DNA of 64,000 nucleotides, taken from the NCBI GenBank assembly GCA_959347315.1, contig OY365814.1:2717661-2781660 (forward strand), in the 5' to 3' direction. This document shows positions 1 through 11,404 of the stretch, in pieces. Position numbers and translations under genes: made by a program. The DNA is from Bimastos eiseni. Its lineage: Eukaryota; Annelida; Clitellata; Crassiclitellata; Lumbricidae. Within the stretch, counting starts at the first letter, position 1. The number at the start of each line of letters is the position of its first letter. The notes below the pieces were generated by a model. That model did no database searches and was not told where the DNA came from. It worked only from the letters and a program-made list of their open reading frames with translations.

Positions 1-63
1 AGGCCGGGAGTGCCTCTGAGTAGATATCTTGAAGGGGCGCCATATCAAGTATTTTTGATTGAT
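1..63 (+). repeat. CR1/L2-like LINE 3' end
   Basis: The segment reads through a GAGTAG / CTTGAAGGGGCGCC motif and then a degenerate GATT tail. The same motif ends the LINE fragment at 24215-24640, where it follows recognisable reverse-transcriptase coding sequence. It is read as a severely 5'-truncated LINE insertion in plus orientation. Confidence 0.55.
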
Positions 64-240
64 TGATCGAGTACATGAACTCGCCCACAATGCTATGGAA
101 ATGGAGACAGTGGGGTTTACACGAGTAACGCGATCCTAGATCTGGGATCTGCATCTTTCGAGTTTAGAAACGGGAGGATACATTAGGTCGACATAACCGG
201 TGCCGATATTTTTCACGCGCTATTATGCCGACGTTTATAT

Positions 241-430
241 ATTCGTAACAACAATCAATCAATTAATAAATCAATCAATGTGAACTTAATGTAGCGCCTA
301 TTCAGTTATCTACTCAGAGTCGCTCCCGGTTTGACTGTGACTGAAAAATACGGGTTTCGATGAAGAGTAAAATGCAGCCGAAGGATTTCTAGGCAAGAGG
401 CGTATTGAAAAGCCCGATGTTGCATCATAG
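241..430 (-). repeat. CR1/L2-like LINE 3' end
   Basis: An ATTG-type simple tail at 245-280 is followed by GCGCC, ACTCAGAG and CGCTCCCGG blocks. This is the minus-strand version of the LINE 3' end seen at 1-63 and 24550-24640. The ORF overlapping it has no recognisable protein. Confidence 0.5.
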
Positions 431-689
431 TGGTCCGGACGATAGGGGCAACCAAGACCCATGGGGCGGAGTTGGTATGCGACACATATCTAAATCCTTT
501 GTCCATCGGCAAATGCTATTGTCAGTACACTGACGCAGAACTTCCTGAATATCAAATTATGTTTGTTTTAAAGTCGGGCCACCGCCTAAAATAACAAGTG
601 TTATACGGAATGTTGCAAGGCTGTAAAGATCCGGGTCATCGAAATGTTTCATAGCCATTGGATGTTTTTGTCATTAATTCATTGCGAAA

Positions 690-870
690 AGTTGTATAGC
701 GCCCCTTCAAGGTTACTACTCAGGAGCGCTCCCGACTCAACCCCGGCTGAAAAGAAACGTCTTAAGGTTACACTAAAATGCATTTGAATGAACCCTAGGC
801 ATAAGACAATGGTAGCGTATTCCATGCCATTGGGCCAACAACAGAGAAAGCGCGATGTTGTCTAATAGTA
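690..870 (-). repeat. CR1/L2-like LINE 3' end
   Basis: The GCGCCCCTTCAAGG / CTACTCAGGAGCGCTCCCG block is followed by sequence resembling the end of the LINE coding region (compare 3283-3440 and 45148-45300). Minus orientation; 5'-truncated. Confidence 0.6.
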
Positions 871-1226
871 GTTCGCGTGTAAAACAAGTGTTGCTAGCAA
901 TGCTGCTTACATAGATTTCTAATTATGATAGCGGACCGATGTTTGTTTTCCGAACATTGTATAAAAAAATCGACGGCTCAATTTATAACAGTAGGTTATG
1001 CAAGTAGTGTGTGCCTTGTGCGAAATATATGTCATTCTAAAATACCCATCAGCTTCTTCTATGTTACACATCGAACCAAAATTACTACTTTGCAAGCTAG
1101 AGACGATAAGCATACCTGATTTTGCAGTGCCTAGGAGTTAATATAAATCTGTCCAAAACTTCAAAACCAGCATTTTTGCGATTTATCTGACAAATTAAAC
1201 AAACTTTTGGCTGACATAAAATTGCA
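871..1226. other. no gene seen
   Basis: AT-rich sequence with only short, unrecognisable ORFs on both strands. It lies just outside the segmental duplication: the matching position left of copy B (before 43091) is unrelated. Confidence 0.5.
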
Positions 1227-1922
1227 TGTATAGAAAAGTAATGTGATGATGTCAAACAATCTGACATCATCAAAAACAAACATTATCTAAAACGGGTTTT
1301 AAACACTATTCAGTTATTTTCTGGGTCACATTGTAGATATCACGATCACTCGCCGCATTGAATTGAGATAGCTTCATTACGCAGTATATAGACGGGGCTA
1401 ATTAATCATTTATAAAGACTAATTTTCAGATTCATGCAAATTTGATCCAATCGAACTAGTTAATTATTGGCTCTCTAAACTAGGCAAGGACGATTCCTGA
1501 ACAAATTGCCGACTTTCTGCTGATACGTCCTTAACCGACCTCTTGCTAACCTCTTGAGCATATCACAAAAGGATTATATGCGAGAACAGTGAACCTTACC
1601 TCTAGAACAAGGAAGTAAAAGTGCACTATTGAAAATTATTTTCACGGTCTAATATCCCGACGTTGAAATAGTCATTGTGTAACCATGTGATGTTCAACTA
1701 ATTATAATAATCTTAGCTACAATACTCTAATTCTGAACATTAATAGCATGTAATCATCATCAACACTGATGACCGTGGCTAGATTATTATTCTGTATTGA
1801 CAATTAAGCCAAGCTCCATATATTACTAACTGTCATTTCGTCTGTCAATCATTTGATCAGTTTTAGCTATTGCAATGCTGATCATTCCCTCGCTGGTCAA
1901 AACTTATACAGCGCCAAACTTT
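1227..1922 (+). repeat. Inverted arm of segmental duplication, copy A
   Basis: This block is the reverse complement of 43091-43784, recognisable throughout (for example the CTCGCCGCATTGAATTGAG stretch near 1350). The sequence that follows it in both copies matches in direct orientation, so this piece was inverted in one copy during or after duplication. It contains a short perfect hairpin (arms TGATGATGTCA at 1244-1254 and 1262-1272). No coding sequence is recognisable. Confidence 0.85.
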
Positions 1923-3274
1923 CCGCTGCACGGACGGGCTCCTAGCCTAAGACAGACTATAAGCCCCCAAACTCGGTCGTTCGTTGCTGGCCATGATGGA
2001 GAAAGAACCAAGGCTGGATGACGACGGCCAGAGCGCAGACCAGGATCGCTAGAGGTTCGCATACGGCTTCTAGTTATGTCATGGCTCCAGATCGCTACAG
2101 CTAATATATTGCTTAGTCATTTCAATGGTAAATATCGTAACCGGTTGTATCTCATAACGTCATCAACCGATCGACAACTCTAAACAGCCACTTCACAGCG
2201 TAATGTATCAATCTGACATTCTCAGGTACAATGTATAATTGAGTATTCTTAGTTTTATCGCTGAATCGCATTTCTTACGAACATTGTAATGTTTCATGTT
2301 AGATAAGATTCATCGTATTACTTTGTGTACAGTTTAGAATTGCTTGTATTTTATCATTAGTGGAATATCCATTCTCATTTGTGACTAGTCTTCCCCGATA
2401 TATATATGATGTAAGGTATCGTAACAGTCAACCAGCACTATAATCTAAGTATAGTGAGCCGCTATCAGACTACTATAGATAACTGTAACACTTAGTTAAG
2501 CTGCATATTCGAGTCTTCTCACAGACACACAACTCGTACGTTTACAAAAGGCATTATTATACAGAATCATCCGAACGATAGTGAAAAGAACATGATCGCA
2601 CAACAGAACTGCCTACAGTAAATAGTCAAGAATTATGGAGAGGGCTTTCGCATCATCAGCTAATGATTTACATAACCTTCTGCATGTAGCATATATTCAG
2701 CTATCGACAGATTGTTCAGCAACATCAAACACATGACTTGTTTTCTAAAAGTGCGCTAATTGACTTACGGAATATTGCTGGTTGATGGTTATTATGATAA
2801 CCGGATTCTCTACCCTATCTACAGCCTTGTAATTAACGTCTTTTGCCAACCATCCTCAGTTCAACATCGTGTTCAGAGTAGCTGGGTAAAGTTATGAATT
2901 TGGCATAGATATTCAGTAAACGATGACAGTTAATAGTTATACCGAAATAAACACAGTACACCCCGCTTTTCTCTAGACTTAAGAATACTTTCAACGCAAG
3001 CTGTTTAGGATCGATAGTTGGCTGTGACTATAGCCGCTCGGCTGTTTTTTTTTAATTTTGCCTATGAACATGCTTCTGCAACATCTTAAATTCATGGAGA
3101 AGTTTCTGTTCTGTGCTCAGTTTTATTTTTACGTCGCATATCTCTGTCCTTGAGTTCAGCATGTCCCATGAATGAATTAAATTATATCAGCAGGTATTTT
3201 AGGCCGTGACATAAAACGTACAACAGCGTTCTTTACCAAATTTACCCCTTTTGCACTTCTAACCGCAATGTTCA

Positions 3275-3480
3275 CTAATTTATAGCGCCACATTAACAAC
3301 TACTCAGGAGCGTTCCCGAAAAGAACAGTTTTAAGGCGAGTATAAAGAGTCTGGATGAACCGTGTGTGACAAGCGCAACGCCAACGGGAGTGTGTTCCAC
3401 TGAGAAGGCACGATTTTGTTCATCAGTTGGCGGGCAAATGGTACAATTGGATAAGCCTCGCTCATTCATCAGGAAGCGAC
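3275..3480 (-). repeat. CR1/L2-like LINE 3' end, copy A
   Basis: The TAGCGCCACATTAACAACTA / CAGGAGCG block is followed on the minus strand by the end of a LINE ORF. It is the counterpart of 45130-45530 but lacks about 170 bp that copy B retains near 45340-45515, and 17 bp near 3320. Copy A therefore carries a deletion inside this LINE relic. Confidence 0.65.
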
Positions 3481-3728
3481 AGAAGTTGAAAAATACAATA
3501 TAATTATGTGTAGACGCGCTGAATGCTGAAATTGTGGCACAATATCGAAGCCAGAATTTTTTAATTATTTTACGAATAATTCATTGTCATAGCAAAAGCG
3601 CCATATAAATATTATTATTAGAATATAATAATCTCTTATAAATTTTATGATTTTGTCACTATACTTATAGTTCTCTTGAAGTGTTCAATTGCGTGCGATG
3701 AGAAGTGGACGTCAGTTGTGGAGACAAC

Positions 3729-4966
3729 CAGTGACGTAGCTAGGCAAAGTGCCGCCTGGGGCGAAGGCTCAAAATGCCGCCTCTGTCTATTATTTCCATC
3801 ACTTTATTCTTGTGCATATCCCTGGATATACACAAGGGAGAGAAAGGCATAATTCCCTGTTTTGAATGTTTTCATTATCCTATACTTTATGATTATTCTA
3901 TTCAGTATTCAATTCATTGTACAGTTGGTAGCAGCATCAGCATGCACTGTTAGAATTAAAACTTGTTGACTAACGCGTTATCGTTTGATATAAAATTAAG
4001 AAACTATAATAGGACAGTAGCCTAGCTATTAGTTACGAAATAAACCATTTATAAAGCAAATAAAAAGCAACCATCACAATAAAGCTACTAAACGTCTTAC
4101 AGGCTATCGAAAATGTAAAGTTCAAAAAAATTAAAATTGAATAGTAAATTGTTTTATTCTTTCTTTCTACATGTTGAAAAGAAAGTCCTAAATAATGCCA
4201 TTTAATCATGATGGGACTACAGTAAGCATACTAATTAGAATAGACTAGTTACTGGTAACTTTTCGTATAGATCACGGATACGGTATACGGTTTCTTGCCT
4301 TTATTCTCACTAAACTAAAATATTAAAAAACATGGATAGGCATATAGGCTGCAAACACTTGGCACGTCTATCATGGTCAGTTCCTGGCAGAGGCGACGTA
4401 GGAAGCCGTCAAGGGCGCCAAATTTAAGGGCGCCGAATTTTAGAAATAATGCGGTTATGTTTTGAGGAACAACATTTTATGATGATACAAAAAGAAATTC
4501 ATAAATTAGGTATTAAAAATAAGTTAAAGGCTAATTCCAACAACGGTATCCGATCTCTTAACACTTCATTGAATCTCCCGCGGTGTTAACCTTCCTATGC
4601 CAGAATCGTCTAGATATTTTGACAAAGATATGTTCCCCGTGAAGTTTGTGCCTGACCCAATTTTTCTCACATCTGGGGTGGGGCGCTCTTATATAGATGA
4701 CTGCATAGGGCGCCAAATTATATGAGAACAGCTCTGATGTCTATAAACACTAAGTGCCACTCGATCACTTCGATGGTGCTTTGGTATATCGCATATGTTA
4801 GTTTTAAGTAAAGAAACACTAAAAAGCATTGTGCCAGGATTAGACAAGAGCAAAAAGAATCATGAAGAATGCAACTTATACAAAAAAAATTATTTTATTT
4901 TCCCCCGAAAAGGCCACCCTAGGACAAGTGTCGCCTGGGGAGGTTCGCCCCCTCGCTGTGCCACTG
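3729..4966. mobile_element. hAT-like non-autonomous DNA transposon, copy A
   Basis: The element starts CAGTGACGTAGCTAGG and ends in the complement of CAGTGGCACAGCGAGG, imperfect terminal inverted repeats of the hAT CAGTG type. It is flanked by a perfect 8-bp direct repeat GAGACAAC (3721-3728 and 4967-4974), the target-site length typical of hAT. Internally it has repeated GGGCGCCAAATT-like motifs and no transposase ORF, so it was probably mobilised in trans. About 1.24 kb. Confidence 0.85.
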
Positions 4967-5034
4967 GAGACAACGATATATTGAAGACTCCGAAAGGAGC
5001 TTGGTTAAGCACAGACTCAGCACGCGATGCGTTC

Positions 5035-5174
5035 TCTCTGTCTATCTCTCTTTCTCTGTCTGTCTCTTTCTGTCTCTCACCCCTTCTTCTTTCCTCTCTC
5101 CCTCACACGCACTCACACACTCACGCGCGCACACACACACACACACACTCTCTCAGTCTCTCTCTCACTCTCTG

Positions 5175-5205
<31 letters not shown>

Positions 5206-5290
5206 GTATCTCTCTCTAATGTTTGTCTCTGTTTCTCTACCTTCTTCTCCTGCTCCTGCGCCTCAATCTCTCTGTTTTCCGTTTCCGTTT
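5035..5290. repeat. TC- and CA-rich microsatellite
   Basis: Runs of TCTC, CACA and TCTGTC. The ORFs through it translate only to Ser/Leu- and His/Thr-rich low-complexity peptide, so they are not genes. It marks one edge of the block missing from copy B. Confidence 0.85.
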
Positions 5291-6493
5291 GCTTGTCTTT
5301 CTCTGACTATGTCTCAGTCTCCTCCGCTCCTTCCCAGTGGTTGCAGCTTAACGACACTTTGTGATAAGAATGACCATTAGCGTTGCCCTCCTCTTTTATC
5401 CAGACTTGGGTCTGCTGACAGTCCCAAGCCTAGGTAAAGGAGGATGGTTCAAGCAGTGTCGGATTTCCTCCTCGTCTGACAGAATAAGTTTTATTTAACG
5501 ACGAATCCAAAACAAGGATGACATGCGTTGATTTGATTCACGCTGTAGATGTTGGGTGCTCTCTCTCGCATAACCAGTGAGTGTTGTCATCTCTGTTTGC
5601 TTCACTCCGAGAGAGTTGGGCTTGCTCGTGCGATGTGCTATTGCGCGTGTGTGTTCTTCATAATCATAGATTAACCACGACCACCTCATCAAATATTCAT
5701 CAAGATGGGCGTGGATTCTGCAACTGTTCCGCAGAGAAGCGAGGATTTTCTAAATTCACGCCTGTAAGCCATTCGACGCATGGAGAAGGGATAACATTTT
5801 AAAATCGCCAACCCCTATGTTTTTCCTAGATTGCTAAGAAGGATTCGTGCAAAATTTGGGAGAAATCGCTCTAGTGGATCTGGGTCAAAAGTTTCTTGGG
5901 GAAGATAGTTACGCAGATACTTTTCTCTCTCTAGGTATAGATAATGTATATCTGCAAAAGTTGACGTGTAAGCCTCAACTACCCACTATAGCCGGTGCTT
6001 GTGCTCACACTTCCCGTTATCGAAGTTAGAATATTCATAACTTATTGAATATATTGAAGCTCGTGTTACCTTTTGGAAGACAACAAAATGTATTGATAAA
6101 GGAGAGAAACTTCGACGACCTACATTATCAGCTGATGACCTCTAGCAAGCTCCATCTCATGCACGTGACATTAATGCTGAAACGTTTATCCAAAGAAAGT
6201 CAAACAATAGCATCAACCCTTTCCTACACACTGATCCAGCACTTCCTGATTACTGAATAACCGCAAGTATGTGTTGTCTATAATAGAATTCTGGTGCTCA
6301 GTGCAAAAACCTCGACCGCATCAAGTTGCATTAATTTTTTTAATCATGCAGACTCAGGGATAGTGTTTTTTTTATTACAGAGCAATTAACTTTTTCATCC
6401 TGGCTATAACGAAATTGTTCGTAAGCACAGGCACACACCCACATACACACACACGTACACAAACATACACATGCGCACACACAACCTACGCAC
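5134..6493. other. Block present only in duplication copy A
   Basis: Copy B passes directly from its CA tract near 47210 to the sequence found at 6494 here. The block is bounded by CA-rich microsatellites at both ends (near 5130 and 6430-6490). A deletion in copy B between the two CA tracts is the simplest explanation. I see no gene inside; the small ORFs at 5581, 5847 and 6045 are unrecognisable. Confidence 0.7.
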
Positions 6494-6639
6494 ACCCACA
6501 CGCACCTCTCTCTCTCTCTCTCTGTATATATATATATATACGCACAAAACACACACGCACACACATGCACACATTAAGTTAATAGTGACAGGCTGTAATA
6601 CATTCGATCTAGATGACAAGGTGGCAGTTCCGTCCTTAC

Positions 6640-7110
6640 AGTCACAGCTGCATTAGCCAACTCTTGAGACTACAAAGCTGTTGATTATCCTTGATGGCGT
6701 CTCCACTCTTTTAATGTAGAACTCTAGCCAACTGAGCGCCTAGTCCTTGATTAAAAAAAACTTGCGTATCAGTCTCTGAATTAAGATGACTTGGTCTACT
6801 GTGTCAAATTCAACTGATATATCAAGTAGCGATAGAAGTTACAGGTGGTCTGAACCTATGACATTGACTATGTCCAAGAGCACTCTATGCAGCGAAGTCA
6901 CGGTGAAATGTAGGCACAATGAAACTGGGATAGGAGGGGAGATTCAGACATGCACTTGATCATATAATGATTGGCAATAAGCTCCACTATTTTTTAAACG
7001 AACGTAAGATTACAGACCTGAAGTTCGCGGGTGAAGATTCCTTTAAGTCCAGCTTTTGTAGAGAGTGCCTTGACAATTGTGCGCTTCCAAATATATGGGA
7101 AACATCAATC
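6640..7110 (-). pseudogene. Non-LTR retrotransposon reverse transcriptase relic, copy A
   Basis: Translated on the minus strand, the stretch around 6800-6840 reads LLDISVEFDTV. This matches the LLD-x-SAAFD-x-VD motif that carries a catalytic Asp of non-LTR reverse transcriptases of the jockey/CR1/L2 type. It is followed downstream by QRLIRK and ALSWLEFY, the next conserved palm segments. Stops and frame breaks (one after an A/T homopolymer near 6750) make it non-functional. The same relic is at 47320-47840. Confidence 0.7.
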
Positions 7111-7224
7111 GGCCAAAACATGGGTACCCTTCCAAGTATTTAATTATATGGAGTCTTCTTCATCATCAACCAATCTGGAAGTCAGTCAGCACTGTTTGAT
7201 TTCTAACAGGTTAGAACTCTTACA

Positions 7225-7950
7225 TGCATGATGTCGATGTTCAGCCGTTATTGTTTCAATGTAGTTGTGATATGTGGCTACTGTTTCACTGACAATTACT
7301 AATTGGTCCCCGCCGACATGTTTATCAAATTACACTGATCTGGTAATAGTTTTAGCTCACGTGCTTATCCTACACATCAGTTGTCTCTGAATACCAGGGA
7401 TATTAGGCCTATCGTTATTGTCTGTCAGTCGTTGGTCACTTATAATTGTATCCTTATATGCTTTAATCATTGTCATCTACCATTGATCCGGAAATTCGTA
7501 TTGTCCTTTGAATAGGCCTACACATATGTCATTACATCACATTCTTGCTGTTATCTTTTGATCTTAGTCATTGTTTTATCTCATGCTACTATTTTCTCTC
7601 ATACTCGTTTTAAATGCAAGTTCGTCTTCAAGTAACTCAATTGAAAGTTTGAAGCGATTGCTCAGATCGGGAAGTTGCAGATTATCACCTGTAACTTCTA
7701 GATCATGTTTAACTTTTAATTGCTCTTCATTCTATAGGTGTCGTGTGATTTCAGACTGACTTCGCTGTTGCGAACTTATGAATTCAAATCATGTTTATAC
7801 TTTTCTTCTGCAGTTTATCTCTTTTTCAACTGATATAGATGTCTTTCATCGTTGCAGTATTCTGGTAGTTGTTAATCTCTTTCTATAGGACCTATACGTA
7901 GCTTCCCATTTGCCTGTGTCTATCAGTGTCTCCTCTTGTTCTGAATATTG
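7225..7950. other. Block present only in duplication copy A
   Basis: Copy B joins the TTACAT at its position 47934-47939 directly to ATTGTTCCATCG, which in copy A lies about 726 bp further on. No terminal inverted repeats or target duplication are visible, so a deletion in copy B is more likely than an insertion here. No gene is recognised; the 62-codon ORF at 7571 is Ser-rich and unremarkable. Confidence 0.65.
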
Positions 7951-8401
7951 TTCCATCGTTTACTACGCTGTACACCTTATAACTTCATGCATTCTCTAGT
8001 TGCATGATTGAATAGTGACCAACATGTCAGTTTACCTGCCATCCATTCTCATCTCTCTTTGCTTAATATTAGACCGGCTTAATAATTACCTGACAATTAA
8101 TGTTATCAATGTCTAAATAAGACCTATTTCTTTCATCGCCTGCCACTTTCGTCTAATATGCCTGTAGGCCTATCTGTTTAATTATAACTCACTGTAGATA
8201 TGTCTCCCAAAATCATCTCTTGCTTACATCTCGTGGCTTATGGATTATGATGGGAAGCAATAATATTATTGAAAACAATATTTGAGGAGTTTTGACGTTT
8301 ATAAGGCTTAGAGCCCTTTCTAAATCCTTTTTCAAGATAAGTTTCACTCTCTAAGATATAATTTTATTAATTCTCTCATTGTCAGTCATGTTTCCAATTA
8401 T

Positions 8402-9043
8402 TCAACCCAGAAGGGTAGTCAATTTCTTCTTACAAGAGCAGCGGAGTGTCTTACAAAAATTATGGCAGTTGCAATGAATGACCTTCAAGAGTACGTCTGG
8501 AGCAACATTCATCATTGACATAACTGGGATGTACAGATTATTCTGCAGGTTCCAACTCCAGTCCATGGCATCCATATCCTCTGCCTTTCCTGTCCAAGTG
8601 TTACAATGATCTGGTAGTACGCTCTGCGACAATGAAGTTTCGTTGCAGATTAAGTTGGGGAAGGCACTCTAGTGTGACAAATGACAAAGCCGAGACAACC
8701 TTCCGATTAAAGTTGTTATATCGTATTTTTGCAAGAGAATCTGTGCACTTGCCAACAAAGAGAATGGCCATTACTTGGCATCCTAGGTTAGCTCTGTGGG
8801 TTGATCGGGGATAGTAAATGCATTGACACATGACTGAAGGACAGTGTCTCCTTTCACAAGCCTATGAAAAGCATTCTTTTTGCCAACACCGAATATTTGT
8901 GAGGTGGTATCGCAACCTGTTATTGCGTGGAGAAATAAAAACTGGAAACATGTGTCATTTCCTATGATTATCTTTAGACTGTTTATGTCATAAACTCTCC
9001 CATCATCTTTTGTCTTGTCAGATATAAAGAGAGTTATCGCCAT
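8402..9043 (-). pseudogene. Broken mobile-element ORF (HAITGCDTTS type), copy A
   Basis: Three overlapping minus-strand frames (9043-8783, 8831-8601, 8632-8402) form one broken reading frame. Visible in order are ISDKTKDDG near the start, HAITGCDTTSQIFGVGK, then LGCQVMAILF, and a Cys-rich end CNCHNFCKTLRCSC that resembles the start of a CXC/tesmin-type cysteine motif. From memory, proteins with the GCDTTS motif are dispersed in marine invertebrate genomes as mobile-element ORFs. I cannot name the superfamily. At least two frameshifts separate the pieces. Copy B at 48394-49032 has the same breaks, so decay began before the duplication. Confidence 0.6.
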
Positions 9044-9950
9044 ACCAATATGTATTTGCCCTTCATTGGCTTTTGTTTTTAAATTGCTGGATGTTGATGC
9101 ACAATATTACAGGTGCTGCTGACATGTAATTATGTGCCAAAGTTATTCTGGACATATTTAGTGATCAGGTAATTGAAATGTAAGAATGATATGCTGTTTC
9201 TGAATATGCTGTAGTGAGGATCTTCTGGGAAGATAAGCATCACTGGGCTACACAATCACTCAACAAGCAATGCCGAAGCCCTGTCTCTCTTCTACCTTCA
9301 CCAGACAACCTCAGATCAGTAACTCGAGGGTAAGATGATGTATCAATCATCCCTATAAGATGATTGATAACTCACACCAGCAACCCGTGGTATCATTACT
9401 AAATCCAACATTTCAAATTTCTCCGTCGATACCTCGAACACAGAGCAAACAAACCCATCATCTTCAAGTGCTATCTGCCATAAAATCGGCCACAAATAAT
9501 ACCGCACGACCTCCTGGCCACGGCTAAAAAGAAATTCTATTCCTCATTCGTCTAATCCCTTTCCTCTATTCCTCATCTTCTCAGGATAACTATAAACCAA
9601 CTCCTCCAGCTCACTCCCAAACTATCTTCCATCTTTCAATATTTCATCTTTCAATTCAATAGTTCTATCGTTCGTTCTGCTCTTTCTTCTCAGGAAAAAT
9701 TCATGCATGCCTCTTTGTTCCAAATTATAATTATGGGCTTCAGATATTGACTTGATACTTTAGATATATTCGGTGGCTGACGTGGTCAACCACGTAAAAG
9801 GTGAGTCAGGGCGAGAGATGTATGTACCTGTACACAACTACACACGTGCACGTTTGCTTTATTTTAAGTTTATATGCTTATTTTAATATGAACCTTCTGC
9901 ATCAGGCTCTTTATGCAGATATCGGATCGTATATTTACATTGACATAGTG
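9044..9950. other. duplicated non-coding sequence
   Basis: Shared almost unchanged with copy B up to 9893/49883, where the copies diverge. No ORF of interest. The stretch near 9330-9375 has a short inverted pair (GATTGAT / ATCAATC). Confidence 0.5.
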
Positions 9951-9954
9951 TATG

Positions 9955-10670
9955 TTTGTGCGCAGATGTGACAGTGTATGCGTGTGTGCGGTTGCATGTG
10001 TGTGCCGAGTGCTGTTGCGTGCGCGCGCGGGTGTGTTTACGACTATGTGTGTCTGCGTATGTGTTTGTGTATGTATGTATGTGCGTACGTATGCGTGGCT
10101 ATACTTACGTATGAGTGTGTGAGTCTGGTTGTGTTTTTGCTTGTATGTATGTGTGTATATACGGACAGCGACAGCAGATACTGGTTGGCAGACACAGACA
10201 GACAGAGACAGACAGTAACGGGCAGATACAGGCAGACAGAATAACAGGAGGCAGACAGACAAGCAGACATACAAGCAGACAAAGAGACAGGAAAGAACGA
10301 CAGAGCTAGACATGAGGAGAGAAACAGACAGATCTACAGACAAACAGAAAGAAACAGACATATTGGGACTGACGTCGATAAACAGAGAGAGATAGGCACA
10401 CAGGAACAGGCAAACAGACGGACAGACGGACAGGGAATGACGGACATACAGCGTCAGGCTTACACAGACAGACAAGCAGATACAGACAGTCTGAGGCACT
10501 GGCAGGCACAGACAGACAGTGACAATTGAGCAAACTAAGGCAGACAGTGCAATATAAATCTGATATACAGACGAACAGAGACAGACGGACATCGACATAG
10601 AGTGACAGACAGTCAGAAACAAAGAAAAACAGACAGAGGCAGACAGACATTGAGACGGCAGCGGTAGAGG
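9955..10670. repeat. GT-rich then GACA/CAGA-rich minisatellite
   Basis: 9955-10160 is a variable GTGTATGT array and 10180-10660 a variable GACAGACA array. The long Cys/Ser/Val-rich ORF across it on the minus strand (290 codons) is a product of the repeat's composition and matches no protein family. The array is absent from copy B. Confidence 0.85.
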
Positions 10671-11210
10671 CGTAAGAAGAAGAGGAAGAATAATGGTCTG
10701 ATTCTGTAGGGGAGAGGATATTTCCTCTCTATATAATTTCAACTCAGACTAGGACAATGCCCGACGCATATCATCCTTGTCATGAATGCGCTGTTAAATA
10801 AACTTATCACACGCAGGACAACGCCCACCCCCGCATGTACCATAAGCTCGCAATTGTTCGTACCCCATGGCAGGATCACTGGGTAAGATATTCGATCGCG
10901 GACGCCAATGAAGCGATTCATGAATAAAGCCTGAAATGTTGGCCGACTTTGGAATGTCACCCGTGAGACGATCAGAATATACTGAAGTTTGAGAGAATTG
11001 GTGGAAGAAAGGCCAATGTTTACACCATTCACGAGACAAGACGGTTTCCATTCACGGACAAGACGGAAAGGTTGCAATATATGCAACCTTTCTCAAGGTT
11101 GCATATATTATGCCATAGAGGTGTTCTATCAATGTACACATAATATGTTTACATAGATTGAATTGATTGGTTGATAAAATTAGTATTAACCATTATATTA
11201 ATGAAACTTA
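10671..11210. other. no gene seen
   Basis: Short overlapping minus-strand ORFs (10739-11086, 10794-11051) have no recognisable motif. The short AACCTTTCTCAAGGTT stretch near 11084 is locally palindromic. Confidence 0.4.
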
Positions 11211-11300
11211 CTATTGCGCCCCTTCAAGATATCTACTGAAAGGCGCTTTCGGTCCGGCTACGACAAAAGAGAACAGTTTTCAGTAATGCAGATGAGGAGG
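11211..11300 (-). repeat. CR1/L2-like LINE 3' end
   Basis: GCGCCCCTTCAAGATATCTA followed by AGGCGCTTTCGGTCCGGC matches the LINE 3' end family in minus orientation. Confidence 0.5.
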
Positions 11301-11404
11301 TTTTGTGTAGAATTCGAAGATCTTTCGGTGGGCCATTCCATGCACATGGATTTGATATTCGGACATTTTTTGCCCTCACTTACCTTTTTTATCCTGTCTA
11401 TATG

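Noticed and set aside
4795..5380. 189- and 117-codon Ser/Leu-rich ORFs
   Set aside because: They cross the end of an hAT element and a TC microsatellite.
9870..10742. 290-codon minus-strand ORF, Cys/Ser/Val-rich
   Set aside because: Translation of a GT/GACA minisatellite; no family motif and the opposite strand gives equally long repetitive frames.
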